64,000 bases of DNA. Origin: Rhizobium sp. NFR07. Lineage in GTDB: Bacteria > Pseudomonadota > Alphaproteobacteria > Rhizobiales > Rhizobiaceae. Both the position numbers and the translations under genes were made by a program. The stretch covers positions 1 to 64,000 of the forward strand of contig NZ_FOKM01000021.1 in the NCBI RefSeq assembly GCF_900111905.1, in the 5' to 3' direction. The notes below the pieces were generated by a model. The model had not been told where the DNA came from, searched no databases, and worked only from the letters and a program-made list of their open reading frames with translations. Below are positions 1 through 8,896 of the stretch, in pieces (position 1 is the first letter of the stretch; every line of letters begins with the position of its first letter).

Positions 1-2
1 CG

Positions 3-302
3 CAACTTGCGCCGACACTGTCGCCTGGTGACGTCGTCATCCTCGACAATGTCGGCTTCCATAAAAGCGAAAGAGCCGAACAACTCGTCAAGCAGAAGGG
101 AGCGTGGATTCTATTCCTGCCACCCTATTCGCCAGATTTGAACCCCATCGAGATGGCGTTCTCAAAGCTCAAGGCGTTGCTGCGAAAACGAGCCGCACGC
201 AGCTTCGATGCGATAACCCAAGCGCTTGGTGATATCATCAGCCTCTTCTCAGTCGCTGAATGCCGAAATTTCTTCAAAGCAGCAGGTTATGAGGCGGAAT
301 AA
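3..302 (+). mobile_element. IS630-family transposase, C-terminal part, cut by the window edge
   Basis: The reading frame is open from base 3 to a TAA at 300-302 and encodes the last 99 residues of a DDE transposase. It shows the second catalytic Asp block (VVILDNVGFHKS) and the catalytic Glu block (LPPYSPDLNPIEMAFSKLK), which are diagnostic of IS630/Tc1-mariner-type enzymes. The start and the left inverted repeat lie outside the window. The right end of the element should fall just after the stop codon; a target-site duplication cannot be judged with only one end visible. Confidence 0.85.
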
Positions 303-713
303 ATGCGACACGCTTTAGGATGAATCGGGGTAACCAAAGACGCTTGCTCTAAGACTTCAAATGCGGGCAGAGCACGTTCGGACAGCAAATTCGCGCTTGG
401 ACACGATTTCTGCCTTCCGTGCATTTCGATGGCCTCGCTTCAAAAGGGCTGCTTCTGCTGATGGCTGAGAGGTCATGGCAGACGACTTAGCGTATGTCCC
501 AGCGCCGGCACACTTGCTCTTCTTTCGAATACCGGACGCAAATTCGCGGTATGACGTTGAAAGTGACGGCATCCCAAAGAAAAGATGACGTCAATGAGCT
601 ACGGGTGCTGGAAAACCTCGAATGCGTGAGGAGAAGTCTTTGTGTTAACGCAGACGGTTCGCGTCATGGTCAAAGCCTGAATCGCTACCCTGGAGGCCCA
701 TAAGCAATAGAAT
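303..713. other. gene-free stretch after the transposase
   Basis: About 410 bases with no convincing gene on either strand; the short open frames lack a ribosome-binding site and resemble nothing. It probably holds the end of the IS element and sequence downstream of the receiver gene. Confidence 0.5.
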
Positions 714-1127
714 TCATGCCGCCTGAGCGGAGCTCGCGAGGACGAGGCTCGGGGGCACTTGTGCGCCACGCATCCCACCGACATAGGCTACCAGATAGGT
801 GAGAGCATTCTGGAACCCGTTGACAGTGTAGGGCTTCTCGATGCCGCCGATCGCGCCCGCGTAGTCGTCGGGTATTCGCTTGAGGTTTCCCGACACGAAC
901 ACATAGGGCACGCCTTGTGATGCCAGCTCCCTGCCGACATCAATGCCTGTCGGGCCATCCAGTAGCTGGATGTCGACGAACGCAAACTCTGGAGCCGCGG
1001 CTCCGATCAGTTCTTTCGCAGTTTTGCTCTCAGCGGCAAGGCCAACCACTTCGTGGCCAGCGGCCTCGAGTTCGCTTTCCATTTCCAGCGCCAACAGCGC
1101 CTCGTCTTCCACGATCATGATACGCAT
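714..1127 (-). CDS. single-domain response regulator, partner of the LOV protein
   Basis: A 137-residue CheY-like receiver with no output domain. It has the acidic pair in MIVEDEALLALE, the phospho-acceptor Asp in FVDIQLLDG, the switch residue in VFVSGN and the Lys in IEKPY. It starts three bases after the stop of the upstream LOV-HisKA_2 gene, so the two are very likely co-transcribed. The pair resembles Caulobacter lovK-lovR, where LovR is a single-domain receiver acting with the LOV kinase on the general stress response; that role is inferred here. The C-terminal tail is slightly longer than a minimal receiver. Confidence 0.9.
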   Translation of the reverse strand: MRIMIVEDEALLALEMESELEAAGHEVVGLAAESKTAKELIGAAAPEFAFVDIQLLDGPTGIDVGRELASQGVPYVFVSGNLKRIPDDYAGAIGGIEKPYTVNGFQNALTYLVAYVGGMRGAQVPPSLVLASSAQAA

Positions 1128-1130
1128 TCT

Positions 1131-2246
1131 TCAGTCCTTATGTTCGTCAACGAGAAGGGTGACGCGGACGTCCGTCCGATGGCCTTCGACGGTCTTCTCG
1201 ATCTTGGCACCCAGCTGTCGTGCGGAAGTTTCAAGCATCATGGCGCTGAACGCTTGTTCTTCCCTATCTGCTTCTACTGGGGATACCGTATCGGAGACCC
1301 TGATCAGGAAGTGCCCGTTCAGCCGCCGGACCTCGAGATGTATTTCGCCGCCACCGTCACCCAGTCCGCGCCGCACGGCATCCCCGATCAGTTCGTTGAC
1401 CACCAACGCGATGGGAGAGGCCTTAGCGGCGGGAACGACGACTTCGTGCAAATCCGTGGTTACGCGGATATCGCTCCGCCTTAGTGCGCTAACTAGGTCG
1501 TGGACCAGCTCCTGCGCGAAGTCGGCGACGTCGAAATGGCCAACGTCATCGTCGTTTAGTAGCTTGCGCTGCACGGTACTCAGCGCCTCAACGCGGTTGA
1601 GAACCGACCGGAGTGTCTTTCGGGCAGTGTCATCCTCCGACATGCGCGCTTGGAGCTTGACGATGGACGCGATGGTTAAGAGGTTGTTCTTGACCCGATG
1701 ATCAACCTCGTGAACCAGGAGGGTTTTGGCCTTAAGTGCGTTCGTCAGGTCGGCGGTGCGATCAGCAACCTCTTCTTCTGCAATATGGCGGGCGCGCGCC
1801 AACTCCGCCTCCTTGCTCTTAATGTTTGTAAAGTCGAGCTGAGAGGCGAAAAAGTAAATGACCTCGCCCGCCTCGTTTCGGACCGGACTGACGAAGAGTG
1901 CGTTCCAGAACGGCGAGCCATCCTTGCGGTAGTTCAGGATGTCGATAGAAAGGTCTGCCTTTGCAGCAATGGCCTGCCTGATTTTCGCAATGGCTTCAGG
2001 GTCCGTGTCTGTGCCTTGCAGCAGGCGGCAGTTGCGGCCGATCAGCTCTTCTTCGCTATATCCCGAAAGCTGACAAAAGGCGTTGTTGCAGAAGATGATC
2101 GGATTGTCGTCTTGGCGGGGATCCGTGATCAGCATCGGCATACGGGTTGCCTTGAACGCTGCCGCGAACGGGTCTTCCGACATGTGTTCGGCGAGAAGTC
2201 GTTGGCCTGCCTCGCGTGCAAGACGGGTCTGTTGCGTATCGTTCAT
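1131..2246 (-). CDS. LOV-domain HisKA_2 (HWE-like) histidine kinase with a degenerate ATPase domain
   Basis: 371 residues from the ATG at 2246; an upstream in-frame start at 2363 is possible but would add an unlikely leader. The N-terminal PAS domain is a blue-light LOV domain: it holds the flavin-adduct Cys motif GRNCRLLQG, the ILNYRKDGSPFWN strand and a Gln in FFASQLD. After a coiled linker comes a HisKA_2 box with the phospho-acceptor His (VDHRVKNNL). The ATPase domain is unusual. The N-box reads NELIGDAVRRG, with Asp where Asn is expected, the first glycine box reads DTVSP, and no GFG/GLG motif follows. Light sensing and dimerisation look intact, but ATP binding is doubtful. Confidence 0.88.
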   Translation of the reverse strand: MNDTQQTRLAREAGQRLLAEHMSEDPFAAAFKATRMPMLITDPRQDDNPIIFCNNAFCQLSGYSEEELIGRNCRLLQGTDTDPEAIAKIRQAIAAKADLSIDILNYRKDGSPFWNALFVSPVRNEAGEVIYFFASQLDFTNIKSKEAELARARHIAEEEVADRTADLTNALKAKTLLVHEVDHRVKNNLLTIASIVKLQARMSEDDTARKTLRSVLNRVEALSTVQRKLLNDDDVGHFDVADFAQELVHDLVSALRRSDIRVTTDLHEVVVPAAKASPIALVVNELIGDAVRRGLGDGGGEIHLEVRRLNGHFLIRVSDTVSPVEADREEQAFSAMMLETSARQLGAKIEKTVEGHRTDVRVTLLVDEHKD

Positions 2247-2454
2247 TCGGGTGTCCGATCGAATGCAGGGTCGACGGGTAACTAATGATGCCGCCGATAA
2301 CGTCAATACAAGCGTTTCGGTAATAAGTGCTTCAGCCGCAACCCGTGGTTTTTTGATCGTCATTCCAGCTCGTGCTAATCAACGGAGGAAACGCCGGTGT
2401 CCTGCAGGCGTCGTCGGCATTGCCGGCTTTAAAGACGACGCGCAAAGGCCGGCT

Positions 2455-4575
2455 ATGCTTCAACAAAACGTCACGGCCTGCGATGTCGAGCCGATCCATG
2501 TTCCAGGCTCGATCCAGCCGCACTGCATCATGCTGATCGCAGACGCCCACTCACTTGTTTGCGTAGGTGAGGCCGGAGACGTTGAGGGCATCCTTGGACG
2601 AGCCGCCGTCGGCCGCCAGCTCGGTGATATCCTCGGAGCATCCGCTTTTGGACGGATGTCAGCCATCACCACCGGGCATCTCGCCGTCCTTGGTCGGATC
2701 GTGGGAAGGGTTCACCCCCTGAATGCCGTCGCCTACCGCTCGGGTGAATTTGCCGTCGTCGAAATGGACCTGGCCGAGGAAATGGCCGTCGAGGCCGTTC
2801 CCTACTTGGTCGACCTCGACGCTGCCAGCGCCCGATTCGAACGCTCTGCCAGCGTTTCCGAACTTTGTCGCAGCGCCGCGACGGTGTTCCGCGAGCTGAC
2901 GGGCTACGACCGGGTGATGGTCTACCAATTCCTCGACGACGACGCGGGTGTCGTGGTGGGCGAAAGCGTCGCACCCGGCAACTACAACTTCATGAATCAT
3001 CACTTCCCGGCTTCTGACATCCCGAAGCAGGCAAGAGCGCTTTACCTTCGAAACAAGGTCAGGGTCATCCCGGACGTGGACTACGTGCCGCAGCCACTCA
3101 CCTCGGATAGGGACCTGCGGGACATCGACCTCAGCGACTCCACGCTCCGCAGTGTCTCGCCGATCCATATCCAGTATCTGCAGAACATGGGCGTGAAGGC
3201 CTCGGCGTCCTTCTCCATTATCAAGGACAATGTCCTGTGGGGCCTGATCGCCTGTCATCACCATCAGCCGCGGACGATTCCGCTCACCGCTCGAATGGGT
3301 TGCCAGACGCTCGCGAACTCGCTGGCCCGCAAGATCAAGGCCAAGGAGGACGCCCAGCTTCACCGCGAACGCATTCGCCTGCGCTCTCTGGAGGACGGCA
3401 TCCTCGCTCTCCTAGGACCGGAGAGTTCCTTGGACGAGCTGTTCGCCAAGTCTGGCGAAAGGATCGCCAGGATGCTGTATGCCGATGGGTTTGCGGCGGT
3501 GCAGGGAGACGAACTCTACGTCCATGGCAAGACGCCTGATCCGATCGACATCCGCAAACTCGCCGACCACCTCAAGGTCCCGGCATCCCAGCAGACCTAT
3601 GCGACGGCAAGTCTCTCTTCCAAATGGGACGAGGCGTCGGCCTATATGGACGTGGCTAGCGGCGTGCTGGCGGTCACCATGTCGACCGAGGTGCCGACCA
3701 TCCTGATGTGGTTCCGCGCAGAGCACGTCGAAGTTCTTAAATGGGCGGGCAACCCGCACAAGGACACGGCGCACGACCCCGCCGCGGTCCTGACACCACG
3801 CTCGTCGTTCGAGGCGTGGAGCGAAAGCGTCCGTGGGAAGGCTCGGCCCTGGACACATGCTGAGGTCGAGTCTGCTGGACGTGCCGTGCGTCTGATGCTC
3901 GAATACCGCAACAACCAGCGCCTTCGCGAGCTCAACCGCGAGTTGACCATTAGCCTACGTGAGAACCAGGGTCTTGTCTCCCAGAAGGACTACCTTCTGA
4001 AGGAGGTCAACCACCGTGTCCAGAACTCGCTCCAACTCGTCTCCGCGTTCCTGCGCCTGCAAGCCCGTCACGCGACAAACGACGAGGTAAAGCAGAACCT
4101 TGACGAAGCGCAAAAGCGGCTGAACGCCGTGGCGCTCGTCCATCGGCGTCTCTATCAGGACGAAAGCGTAGAGGTCATCGACCTCTCGCGCTACATCGAG
4201 AGCCTGATCGAGGAAATGACGACCACGATGGACGCTAACTGGCGTGACAATCTGACGCTCGATCTAGCGCCAATCCTGATCGCCACCGACAAGGCCGTCA
4301 ATGTCGGTCTGATCCTTACCGAGCTGGTCATCAACGCTCAGAAATACGCCTACGATGGCGCACCGGGGCCGCTTGCCGTCAAGCTCGAGCAGCACCGCAA
4401 CTCGTTGCGCTTGATCGTCTCCGATGTTGGCCGTGGCAAGTCCAAGTCGGCAAAGCCGACAAGTGGTTTCGGATCGCGCATTCTCGCGGCCATCATGGAC
4501 CGTCTGAAGGGGAATATCGACGAGGAGGACGACGCGCCGGGACTGCGGGTCATCGTCACCGCACCCATCCAATGA
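2455..4575 (+). CDS. bacteriophytochrome histidine kinase (PAS2-GAF-PHY-HisKA_2)
   Basis: 706 residues from the ATG at 2455. The N-terminal PAS2 has the biliverdin-attachment Cys at about residue 9 (CDVEPIHVPGSIQPH). The GAF domain carries PASDIPKQARALY and RSVSPIHIQYLQNMG, with a chromophore-pocket His in LIACHHH. The PHY domain has the tongue motif PRSSFEAW. The C-terminus is a HisKA_2/HWE kinase with EVNHRVQNSLQ as the His box, TELVINAQKYA as the N-box, DVGRG and GFGSRI. It is a red/far-red photoreceptor kinase. Translation could begin earlier, but this start puts Cys9 in a normal place. No heme oxygenase gene (bphO) or obvious cognate receiver follows it. Confidence 0.93.
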   Translation: MLQQNVTACDVEPIHVPGSIQPHCIMLIADAHSLVCVGEAGDVEGILGRAAVGRQLGDILGASAFGRMSAITTGHLAVLGRIVGRVHPLNAVAYRSGEFAVVEMDLAEEMAVEAVPYLVDLDAASARFERSASVSELCRSAATVFRELTGYDRVMVYQFLDDDAGVVVGESVAPGNYNFMNHHFPASDIPKQARALYLRNKVRVIPDVDYVPQPLTSDRDLRDIDLSDSTLRSVSPIHIQYLQNMGVKASASFSIIKDNVLWGLIACHHHQPRTIPLTARMGCQTLANSLARKIKAKEDAQLHRERIRLRSLEDGILALLGPESSLDELFAKSGERIARMLYADGFAAVQGDELYVHGKTPDPIDIRKLADHLKVPASQQTYATASLSSKWDEASAYMDVASGVLAVTMSTEVPTILMWFRAEHVEVLKWAGNPHKDTAHDPAAVLTPRSSFEAWSESVRGKARPWTHAEVESAGRAVRLMLEYRNNQRLRELNRELTISLRENQGLVSQKDYLLKEVNHRVQNSLQLVSAFLRLQARHATNDEVKQNLDEAQKRLNAVALVHRRLYQDESVEVIDLSRYIESLIEEMTTTMDANWRDNLTLDLAPILIATDKAVNVGLILTELVINAQKYAYDGAPGPLAVKLEQHRNSLRLIVSDVGRGKSKSAKPTSGFGSRILAAIMDRLKGNIDEEDDAPGLRVIVTAPIQ

Positions 4576-4594
4576 TAAGGTGATGCACCTTATC
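4574..4594 (+). terminator. hairpin at the bacteriophytochrome stop
   Basis: A perfect 9-base stem (4574-4582 with 4586-4594) and a 3-base loop overlap the TGA of the phytochrome gene, followed by AAAATC. It is a plausible transcription end, though there is no long T-run. Confidence 0.5.
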
Positions 4595-5565
4595 AAAATC
4601 GGTATCCTTTATGACCGCGGATGTACTGGGGCAGACGGATCCGAGTGTTACTAGGCCGGGCATTTGCGCGGCCCTCATATCGACCGGGCTACTGCGCGCT
4701 GCAGCCGAAGGGCTTGCGGTTGAGCCTGCGTTTGGCAACCTTCCCTTCACCTACGGGTGCACCCGATTACCCGACCTTTTATCGCATGTCGTGCGGTTTT
4801 CCCATCTGACTCAGAGTCTTTAAGCGTTTTGCTGCATGCTGGGAATCTCCTGTTAGAGGTTGAGCGCACACGGCGGTTCGATATGGTTCAAGAGCCTAAC
4901 TGATCCGATCTTCCCATCAAGAGGCTTTAACGCAGACAGGTGACAGCGAGCCGCTTCTCTCTCGGTTTCCTAGCCTGCCGTCCGCTGAGAAGGACACTGC
5001 CATCAGTCCCAATGACCGACATCGTGCTAAATGAACGATTGGGCCGTGCGCCTTGTGGTAAGCCAAGTCCCCGATTCAGACGTAGTTTGAGACAAAGGTT
5101 TGAGGCATCCATCTTCATGTTCCTTTCGGCCAATGCTTCAGTTTGCTGCCGGAGTGCAGCACTCATTTTCCTTAATATGGGTCAAGGTGCCAAGCATTCG
5201 TCACATATGCCGCAGCCGTCTTCGTCCATGGTGAAGTTAGGACGATGGCGACAGCAGCAAAGGCAAATGGCCATGTCGTGTTGAGTGGCGTGCTGCGGAG
5301 GCAAAATCTCAATGTCAGCATCCGAAAACATCTCGGTTATTCCATCTTCCATCCCGATGCTCCCAAAGCGAAGATCGCGACTCGAAATAGGACCGGATTT
5401 TCAGCGAACAAGATGATTTCAGAGAGCTGGAAAAATTTTCGAGCGGGGTCTTGAACGACAAAATCCCAAAAACCAAATCGGTCAGCGCCGACGGCCCAAT
5501 CAGGGGGGGCGGCTAACCGAGGAGGCGGATTTAAACGCTTCCTTCCATGTTGCTTTACGGAGGAT
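4576..5565. other. about 1 kb without a recognisable gene
   Basis: Several short open frames overlap on both strands (for example 4927-5166 minus and 5245-5454 plus), but none has a good ribosome-binding site or a recognisable fold. A 15-codon Cys-rich frame on the minus strand near 5190-5230 was noticed but is too short to call. The stretch may contain decayed coding DNA. Confidence 0.5.
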
Positions 5566-6042
5566 ATGGGTATGAGAACTGAATTTGATTTTGCCCCGCT
5601 CTATCGTTCGAGCATCGGCTTCGATCGCGTGTTCAAGCTGCTCAGCAATACGCAGCGTCTCAACGCAACCGAGACCTGGCCGGCCTATGACATCGTCAAG
5701 ACTGGTGAAGACGACTACCGCATCACGATGGCGGTGGCAGGCTTTGGCGAAGGCGATCTCGATATCACTCAGGAGCGCAATGTTCTGGTGATCAAAGGCA
5801 GGAAAGCCGACGAGCTCCGAGGCGAGTATCTCCACCGCGGCATCGCCGGTCGTTCACTTGAGCGCAAGTTTGAGCTTGCCGATCATGTGAGGGTGGAAGG
5901 GGCCGATCTGAAAAATGGCCTGCTGACAATTGCCTTGAAGCGCGAGGTGCCCGAAGCCATGAAGCCGCGCAAGGTCGAAATCGGCGTCACTCCGGCCACC
6001 AGCGAGCCGCTCCGGCTCGAAGCTGACCGCAAGGTCGCCTGA
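5566..6042 (+). CDS. Hsp20-family small heat shock protein
   Basis: 158 residues; a GGAGG precedes two near-adjacent ATGs (5566 and 5572), so the first residues are uncertain. An alpha-crystallin domain spans about residues 38-135: the ETWPAYDIVKTGEDDYRI start, MAVAGF, the GIAGRSLERKFELADHV block and the C-terminal strand LKNGLLTIALKREVPE. This is the IbpA-type layout of rhizobial small heat shock proteins, ATP-independent holdases that bind unfolding proteins. No ROSE-type RNA thermometer was proven upstream, although rhizobial hsp20 genes often have one. Confidence 0.9.
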   Translation: MGMRTEFDFAPLYRSSIGFDRVFKLLSNTQRLNATETWPAYDIVKTGEDDYRITMAVAGFGEGDLDITQERNVLVIKGRKADELRGEYLHRGIAGRSLERKFELADHVRVEGADLKNGLLTIALKREVPEAMKPRKVEIGVTPATSEPLRLEADRKVA

Positions 6043-6076
6043 CCCGAACACCCAAGAAGAATTGGCGCTTGCTATC

Positions 6077-6100
6077 AGCCGGCCCGACCTAGGGCCGGCT
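6077..6100. terminator. hairpin after hsp20
   Basis: Perfect 9-base GC-rich arms (6077-6085 and 6092-6100) around a 6-base loop, 35 bases after the hsp20 stop. There is no T-run on the plus side, so it may instead stabilise the message. Confidence 0.45.
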
Positions 6101-6140
6101 TCAGTCATCAGTCGGTACCGAGCAAACAAAGGAGGTTGCC

Positions 6141-6437
6141 ATGTTGCTCGCTCAATTTGACAAGCCCGTCTTTGCACAGCGCCGGTATTTTGTGCAGGAG
6201 ATCACCGGACTGGATGACGTATTCGATTTTCTTGACGAGTGGCCTAAGGAGAGGCGCAATCTCGCTTACGAGACCCTTGTTCGATACTGTCGTGAAGCGG
6301 CAAACGGGCATTGGCCGATCGACGCAGTCAGAGAGAACTTTCGAATTTTTCTGAAGCAGAATGGCAAGCTTGCTGAGCTGGAAGACGTCCCGCCTCATCT
6401 ACGGCGTGATACGAGCGCGAAGATCGGCGGAGCGTAA
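6141..6437 (+). CDS. DUF982 domain protein
   Basis: 98 residues preceded by AAAGGAGG seven bases before the ATG. It shows the DUF982 pattern: an early strand, then VFDFLDEWPKERRNLAYETL, then a Cys in LVRYCREAANG and an amphipathic C-terminus. DUF982 proteins are small cytosolic proteins largely restricted to Rhizobiales, often in many copies per genome and often plasmid-borne; their function is unknown. It follows hsp20 in the same direction but is separated from it by a hairpin. Confidence 0.85.
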   Translation: MLLAQFDKPVFAQRRYFVQEITGLDDVFDFLDEWPKERRNLAYETLVRYCREAANGHWPIDAVRENFRIFLKQNGKLAELEDVPPHLRRDTSAKIGGA

Positions 6438-6461
6438 CAGCCAGTTGCGACAGTTTCAAAG

Positions 6462-6680
6462 CTAGCGGCCGGCGTAGATCCGGTGCATTGTCTCTGCGGC
6501 TGCCTTTTCGACCGGGATTTCGAAGAAAATCTCCGGATTGCTCGCTAAAGCCTGAAACGTTCGCTCGATCAAGTCGTCTTTCTCTGGCCCCGCGAGATGG
6601 TAGCGTGCCGCGTAGCGGCCCAGCAGCTTTCTGAGTATCCGTATGTCGCTCGTGGAAAGACCCCGGCTCCTGCTATTCAT
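6462..6680 (-). CDS. small protein resembling sigma-70 region 2
   Basis: 72 residues with a strong GGGAGGA eight bases before the ATG, so it is very likely translated. The segment LLGRYAARYHLAGPEKDDLIERTFQ... ending in a Met-containing helix has the spacing of sigma-70 region 2 (compare FARRFHASPTDVDDLVQETY in the sigma factor at 39.5 kb), but region 4 is absent. It could be a stand-alone region-2-like protein or a remnant. It is convergent with the DUF982 gene. The function is not known; the sigma likeness is my reading and should be tested by profile search. Confidence 0.6.
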   Translation of the reverse strand: MNSRSRGLSTSDIRILRKLLGRYAARYHLAGPEKDDLIERTFQALASNPEIFFEIPVEKAAAETMHRIYAGR

Positions 6681-6891
6681 GTCTTCCTCCCTGATCTTAT
6701 CGGTCTCGAAGGTCGACCCTTATCGGAGCCTTCGATTATTCCGATAAGGCCCGAGATAATTTCGAAGGTGTCTGACATCAAGGAGCCGGCGCAGATGTAG
6801 CCTGCCGTTGGGCGACAATGCTGACCGCCACCTTGATTATCATCCTCTAAAACACACCTAACGCCGTGAAGCTCTTGTCTTTGGAGGAAAG

Positions 6892-8165
6892 ATGGTAACG
6901 GAGCCGTATACGGCCGATGACCCCGAAACCCGCCTAGCGTTGTTCGACTTTGCCTTCGAGAATGCTCCGATTGGGATCGCTCTAGTCGATCTTGAGGGAC
7001 GCATCATTCGTGGCAATGCTGCCTTTGCCAAGCTGCTGTCGCTTCCGCTCGAAAAGGTGCTGGAAACGCATTTCAGGGACTTTACCCTCCAGACGATATC
7101 GAGGCCGACCTGATCCTGTTCCAGCAAGTGCTGCAGGGAAGGCGGGACGGCTACACGATAGAGAAGCGCTACCTACGCCCTTTCGGAGAGATCGTTCACG
7201 TCCTGATCCAAGTCGCCGCGATGCGTGATGCTGCGGGCAAGGTTGTCCGCTTTATATCGCAGATCGAGGATATCACCCGCCACAAGGAGCATGAGCGTCA
7301 GCTTGCCGAGCGGGCGGCGCAGCTCGAGTTGGCGCTTGAAGCCGTCCGTGGCGGCTTCTGGCAGATGGACATCTTGACAGGCAAGTTCGAGACATCGGAT
7401 CGACTGGCTCAGTTCATCGGTGGGCCAACGGCGGCGCGGCTCGATCTTGAGCGCTACGTCAACAGGGTCAACGTCAACGACAGCGCCCAGGCCGATCTTA
7501 CACCGCTAATTGCTGGTGAGCTCGATCAGAATGTCGCCGAGTATCGCCTCAATACCGTGCATGGCGAACGCTGGATGCGTTGCGATCGGCGGCTTTTGCG
7601 CGACAGCGACGGCCGACCGGTCAAGATTGTCGGCATGGCAATCGACTTCACCGAAGAACGACGCCGGATCGAGATGCTGGAGGAGACAGCGCGCACCGAC
7701 GCGTTAACTGGATTGCTGAACAGGCGTGGTCTGTCGATGGAATTTGCAGGATTACAGTCTGCTGACGGTTTTGCTGTCCTTGCACTCGACCTCGATGGCT
7801 TCAAGGAGGTCAATGATGCTCATGGCCATGCAATGGGAGATATCGTCCTGCAAACCACAGCCGCGCGCCTGACCTCAGCCGTCAGAGCAAGCGATCTTGT
7901 GGCACGCACGGGCGGGGATGAATTCGTTGTGGTTGTAGCGGGCGATCGGTCCACAGGCGAAGCGGCCGCTGAGCGGATACTTGCACGGATGAGGGAGCCT
8001 ATCCCAATTCCCAATGAGATCGCCGACGTTCGCACGAGCATAGGCGGGATCTGGACAGGCGAGAAGCGTGATGTGTCCGAGCTCCTGAATGAGGCCGACG
8101 CGCTTCTTTACGATGCAAAGGCTGCCGGAAAAGACGCCGTCAGGTTCAGTCGGTATTCCGGATAG
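6892..8165 (+). pseudogene. PAS-PAS-GGDEF protein broken by a single-base frameshift
   Basis: The first 64 codons or so from the ATG at 6892 (good GGAGG) encode the start of a PAS domain (FAFENAPIGIALVDLEGRII). The frame then runs to a TGA at 7111. The PAS domain resumes in the next frame near 7083 (PPDDIEADLILFQQ), so one base is missing near 7087 within an expected FTHPDD. The rest reads intact: PAC motif, a second PAS, and a GGDEF domain with TDALTGLLNRRG, LDLDGFKEVND and the active-site variant RTGGDEFVVV. If repaired it would make a diguanylate cyclase of about 424 residues. As written, no full-length product is made. Confidence 0.85.
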
Positions 8166-8343
8166 CAGCTGCGGAAGGAACGGATTCCAGAGCGCCAGCG
8201 ATAGATTTTGATCGCGGGGTTCGACGTGCCACGAGATCGTTGTATCGAGACCTAAGGTCGGACATCTCGTACTCGCCACTGATCCACAGCTCTAGCCAAG
8301 CCAGGAACTCGGGGTCATTGTCGATACGCGTGCCCCGTGACAT
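8146..8343 (-). CDS. small hypothetical protein
   Basis: 65 residues, acidic in the middle (NDPEFLAWLELWISGEYEMSDLRSRY), convergent with and overlapping the 3' end of the GGDEF gene by 20 bases. The ribosome-binding site is weak. I do not recognise the family; the composition is typical of rhizobial small cytosolic proteins. Confidence 0.45.
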   Translation of the reverse strand: MSRGTRIDNDPEFLAWLELWISGEYEMSDLRSRYNDLVARRTPRSKSIAGALESVPSAAAIRNTD

Positions 8344-8358
8344 CGACTTGGTGCGGAC

Positions 8359-8664
8359 CTATCGAAGATCATTCGCCGTCTGCCGCTGTCGATCGCCAAT
8401 CTCAGTTCCTCGATAAGACCGGGAGACGCTAAAGGAAACCGCGATCCCCTCCGTATTGACGACATAGATGAACTCTTCCCAAGCCTCATGGGCGGATGCA
8501 AACGGTTCATTCCAGTCGGTGAGCTGGTCTTCTAGGCTTGTCACTTCCATCCGCCAATCATTCGCGCCTGAAGGGCGGAAGATTTCCACAATGACGGTGA
8601 TGCCGTTTTCAGTGTAATGGCCGGCGAGTTCTGAGCCTTCGGAGTGCGGCTGATGCGAGTTCAT
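8359..8664 (-). CDS. hypothetical protein
   Basis: 101 residues beginning MNSHQPHSEGSELAGHYTENG, with alternating strands (ITVIVEIFR, WRMEVTSLED) and a helix around AHEAWEEFIYVVNTEG. It looks like a compact alpha/beta protein and ends 15 bases before the next minus-strand gene, so the two may be co-transcribed. No family was recognised. A GGTGG lies upstream of the ATG. Confidence 0.55.
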   Translation of the reverse strand: MNSHQPHSEGSELAGHYTENGITVIVEIFRPSGANDWRMEVTSLEDQLTDWNEPFASAHEAWEEFIYVVNTEGIAVSFSVSRSYRGTEIGDRQRQTANDLR

Positions 8665-8734
8665 TGACTACCACCGGACGTATATGGCGATGCTTCTGTT
8701 GGCCGGGTGACCGTCTTGCGAAATCACGCGACGA

Positions 8735-8896
8735 CTACTTAGATCGTGACGGTTTCGACCTCTTCGCGGGGCCGATACCTAACTCCCTGTTCAGCTTTTT
8801 CTGAGCGAGTTTACGGGCACGGCGGATGCCTTCGGCCCATTCTCTCGCGCGCTTCTCCGAGGGCTTTTCGAAGTGCTCGCGCAACCGCATCTCCCT
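8735..8896 (-). pseudogene. rpsU: 3' fragment of a ribosomal protein bS21 gene
   Basis: The minus frame from about 8896 to the TAG at 8735 reads REMRLREHFEKPSEKRAR followed by EGIRRARKLAQKKL. This is the C-terminal two thirds of bS21, whose rhizobial copies read FREMK..(Y)EKPSxKRARE. The first 25 or so residues that should precede REM are absent; upstream sequence belongs to the RelB-like gene on the other strand. No start codon is available, so this is a truncated relic of an extra rpsU copy. Confidence 0.75.

Noticed and set aside
2659..3363. 234-codon minus-strand frame over the phytochrome
   Set aside because: Antisense shadow of the GAF domain in GC-rich DNA.
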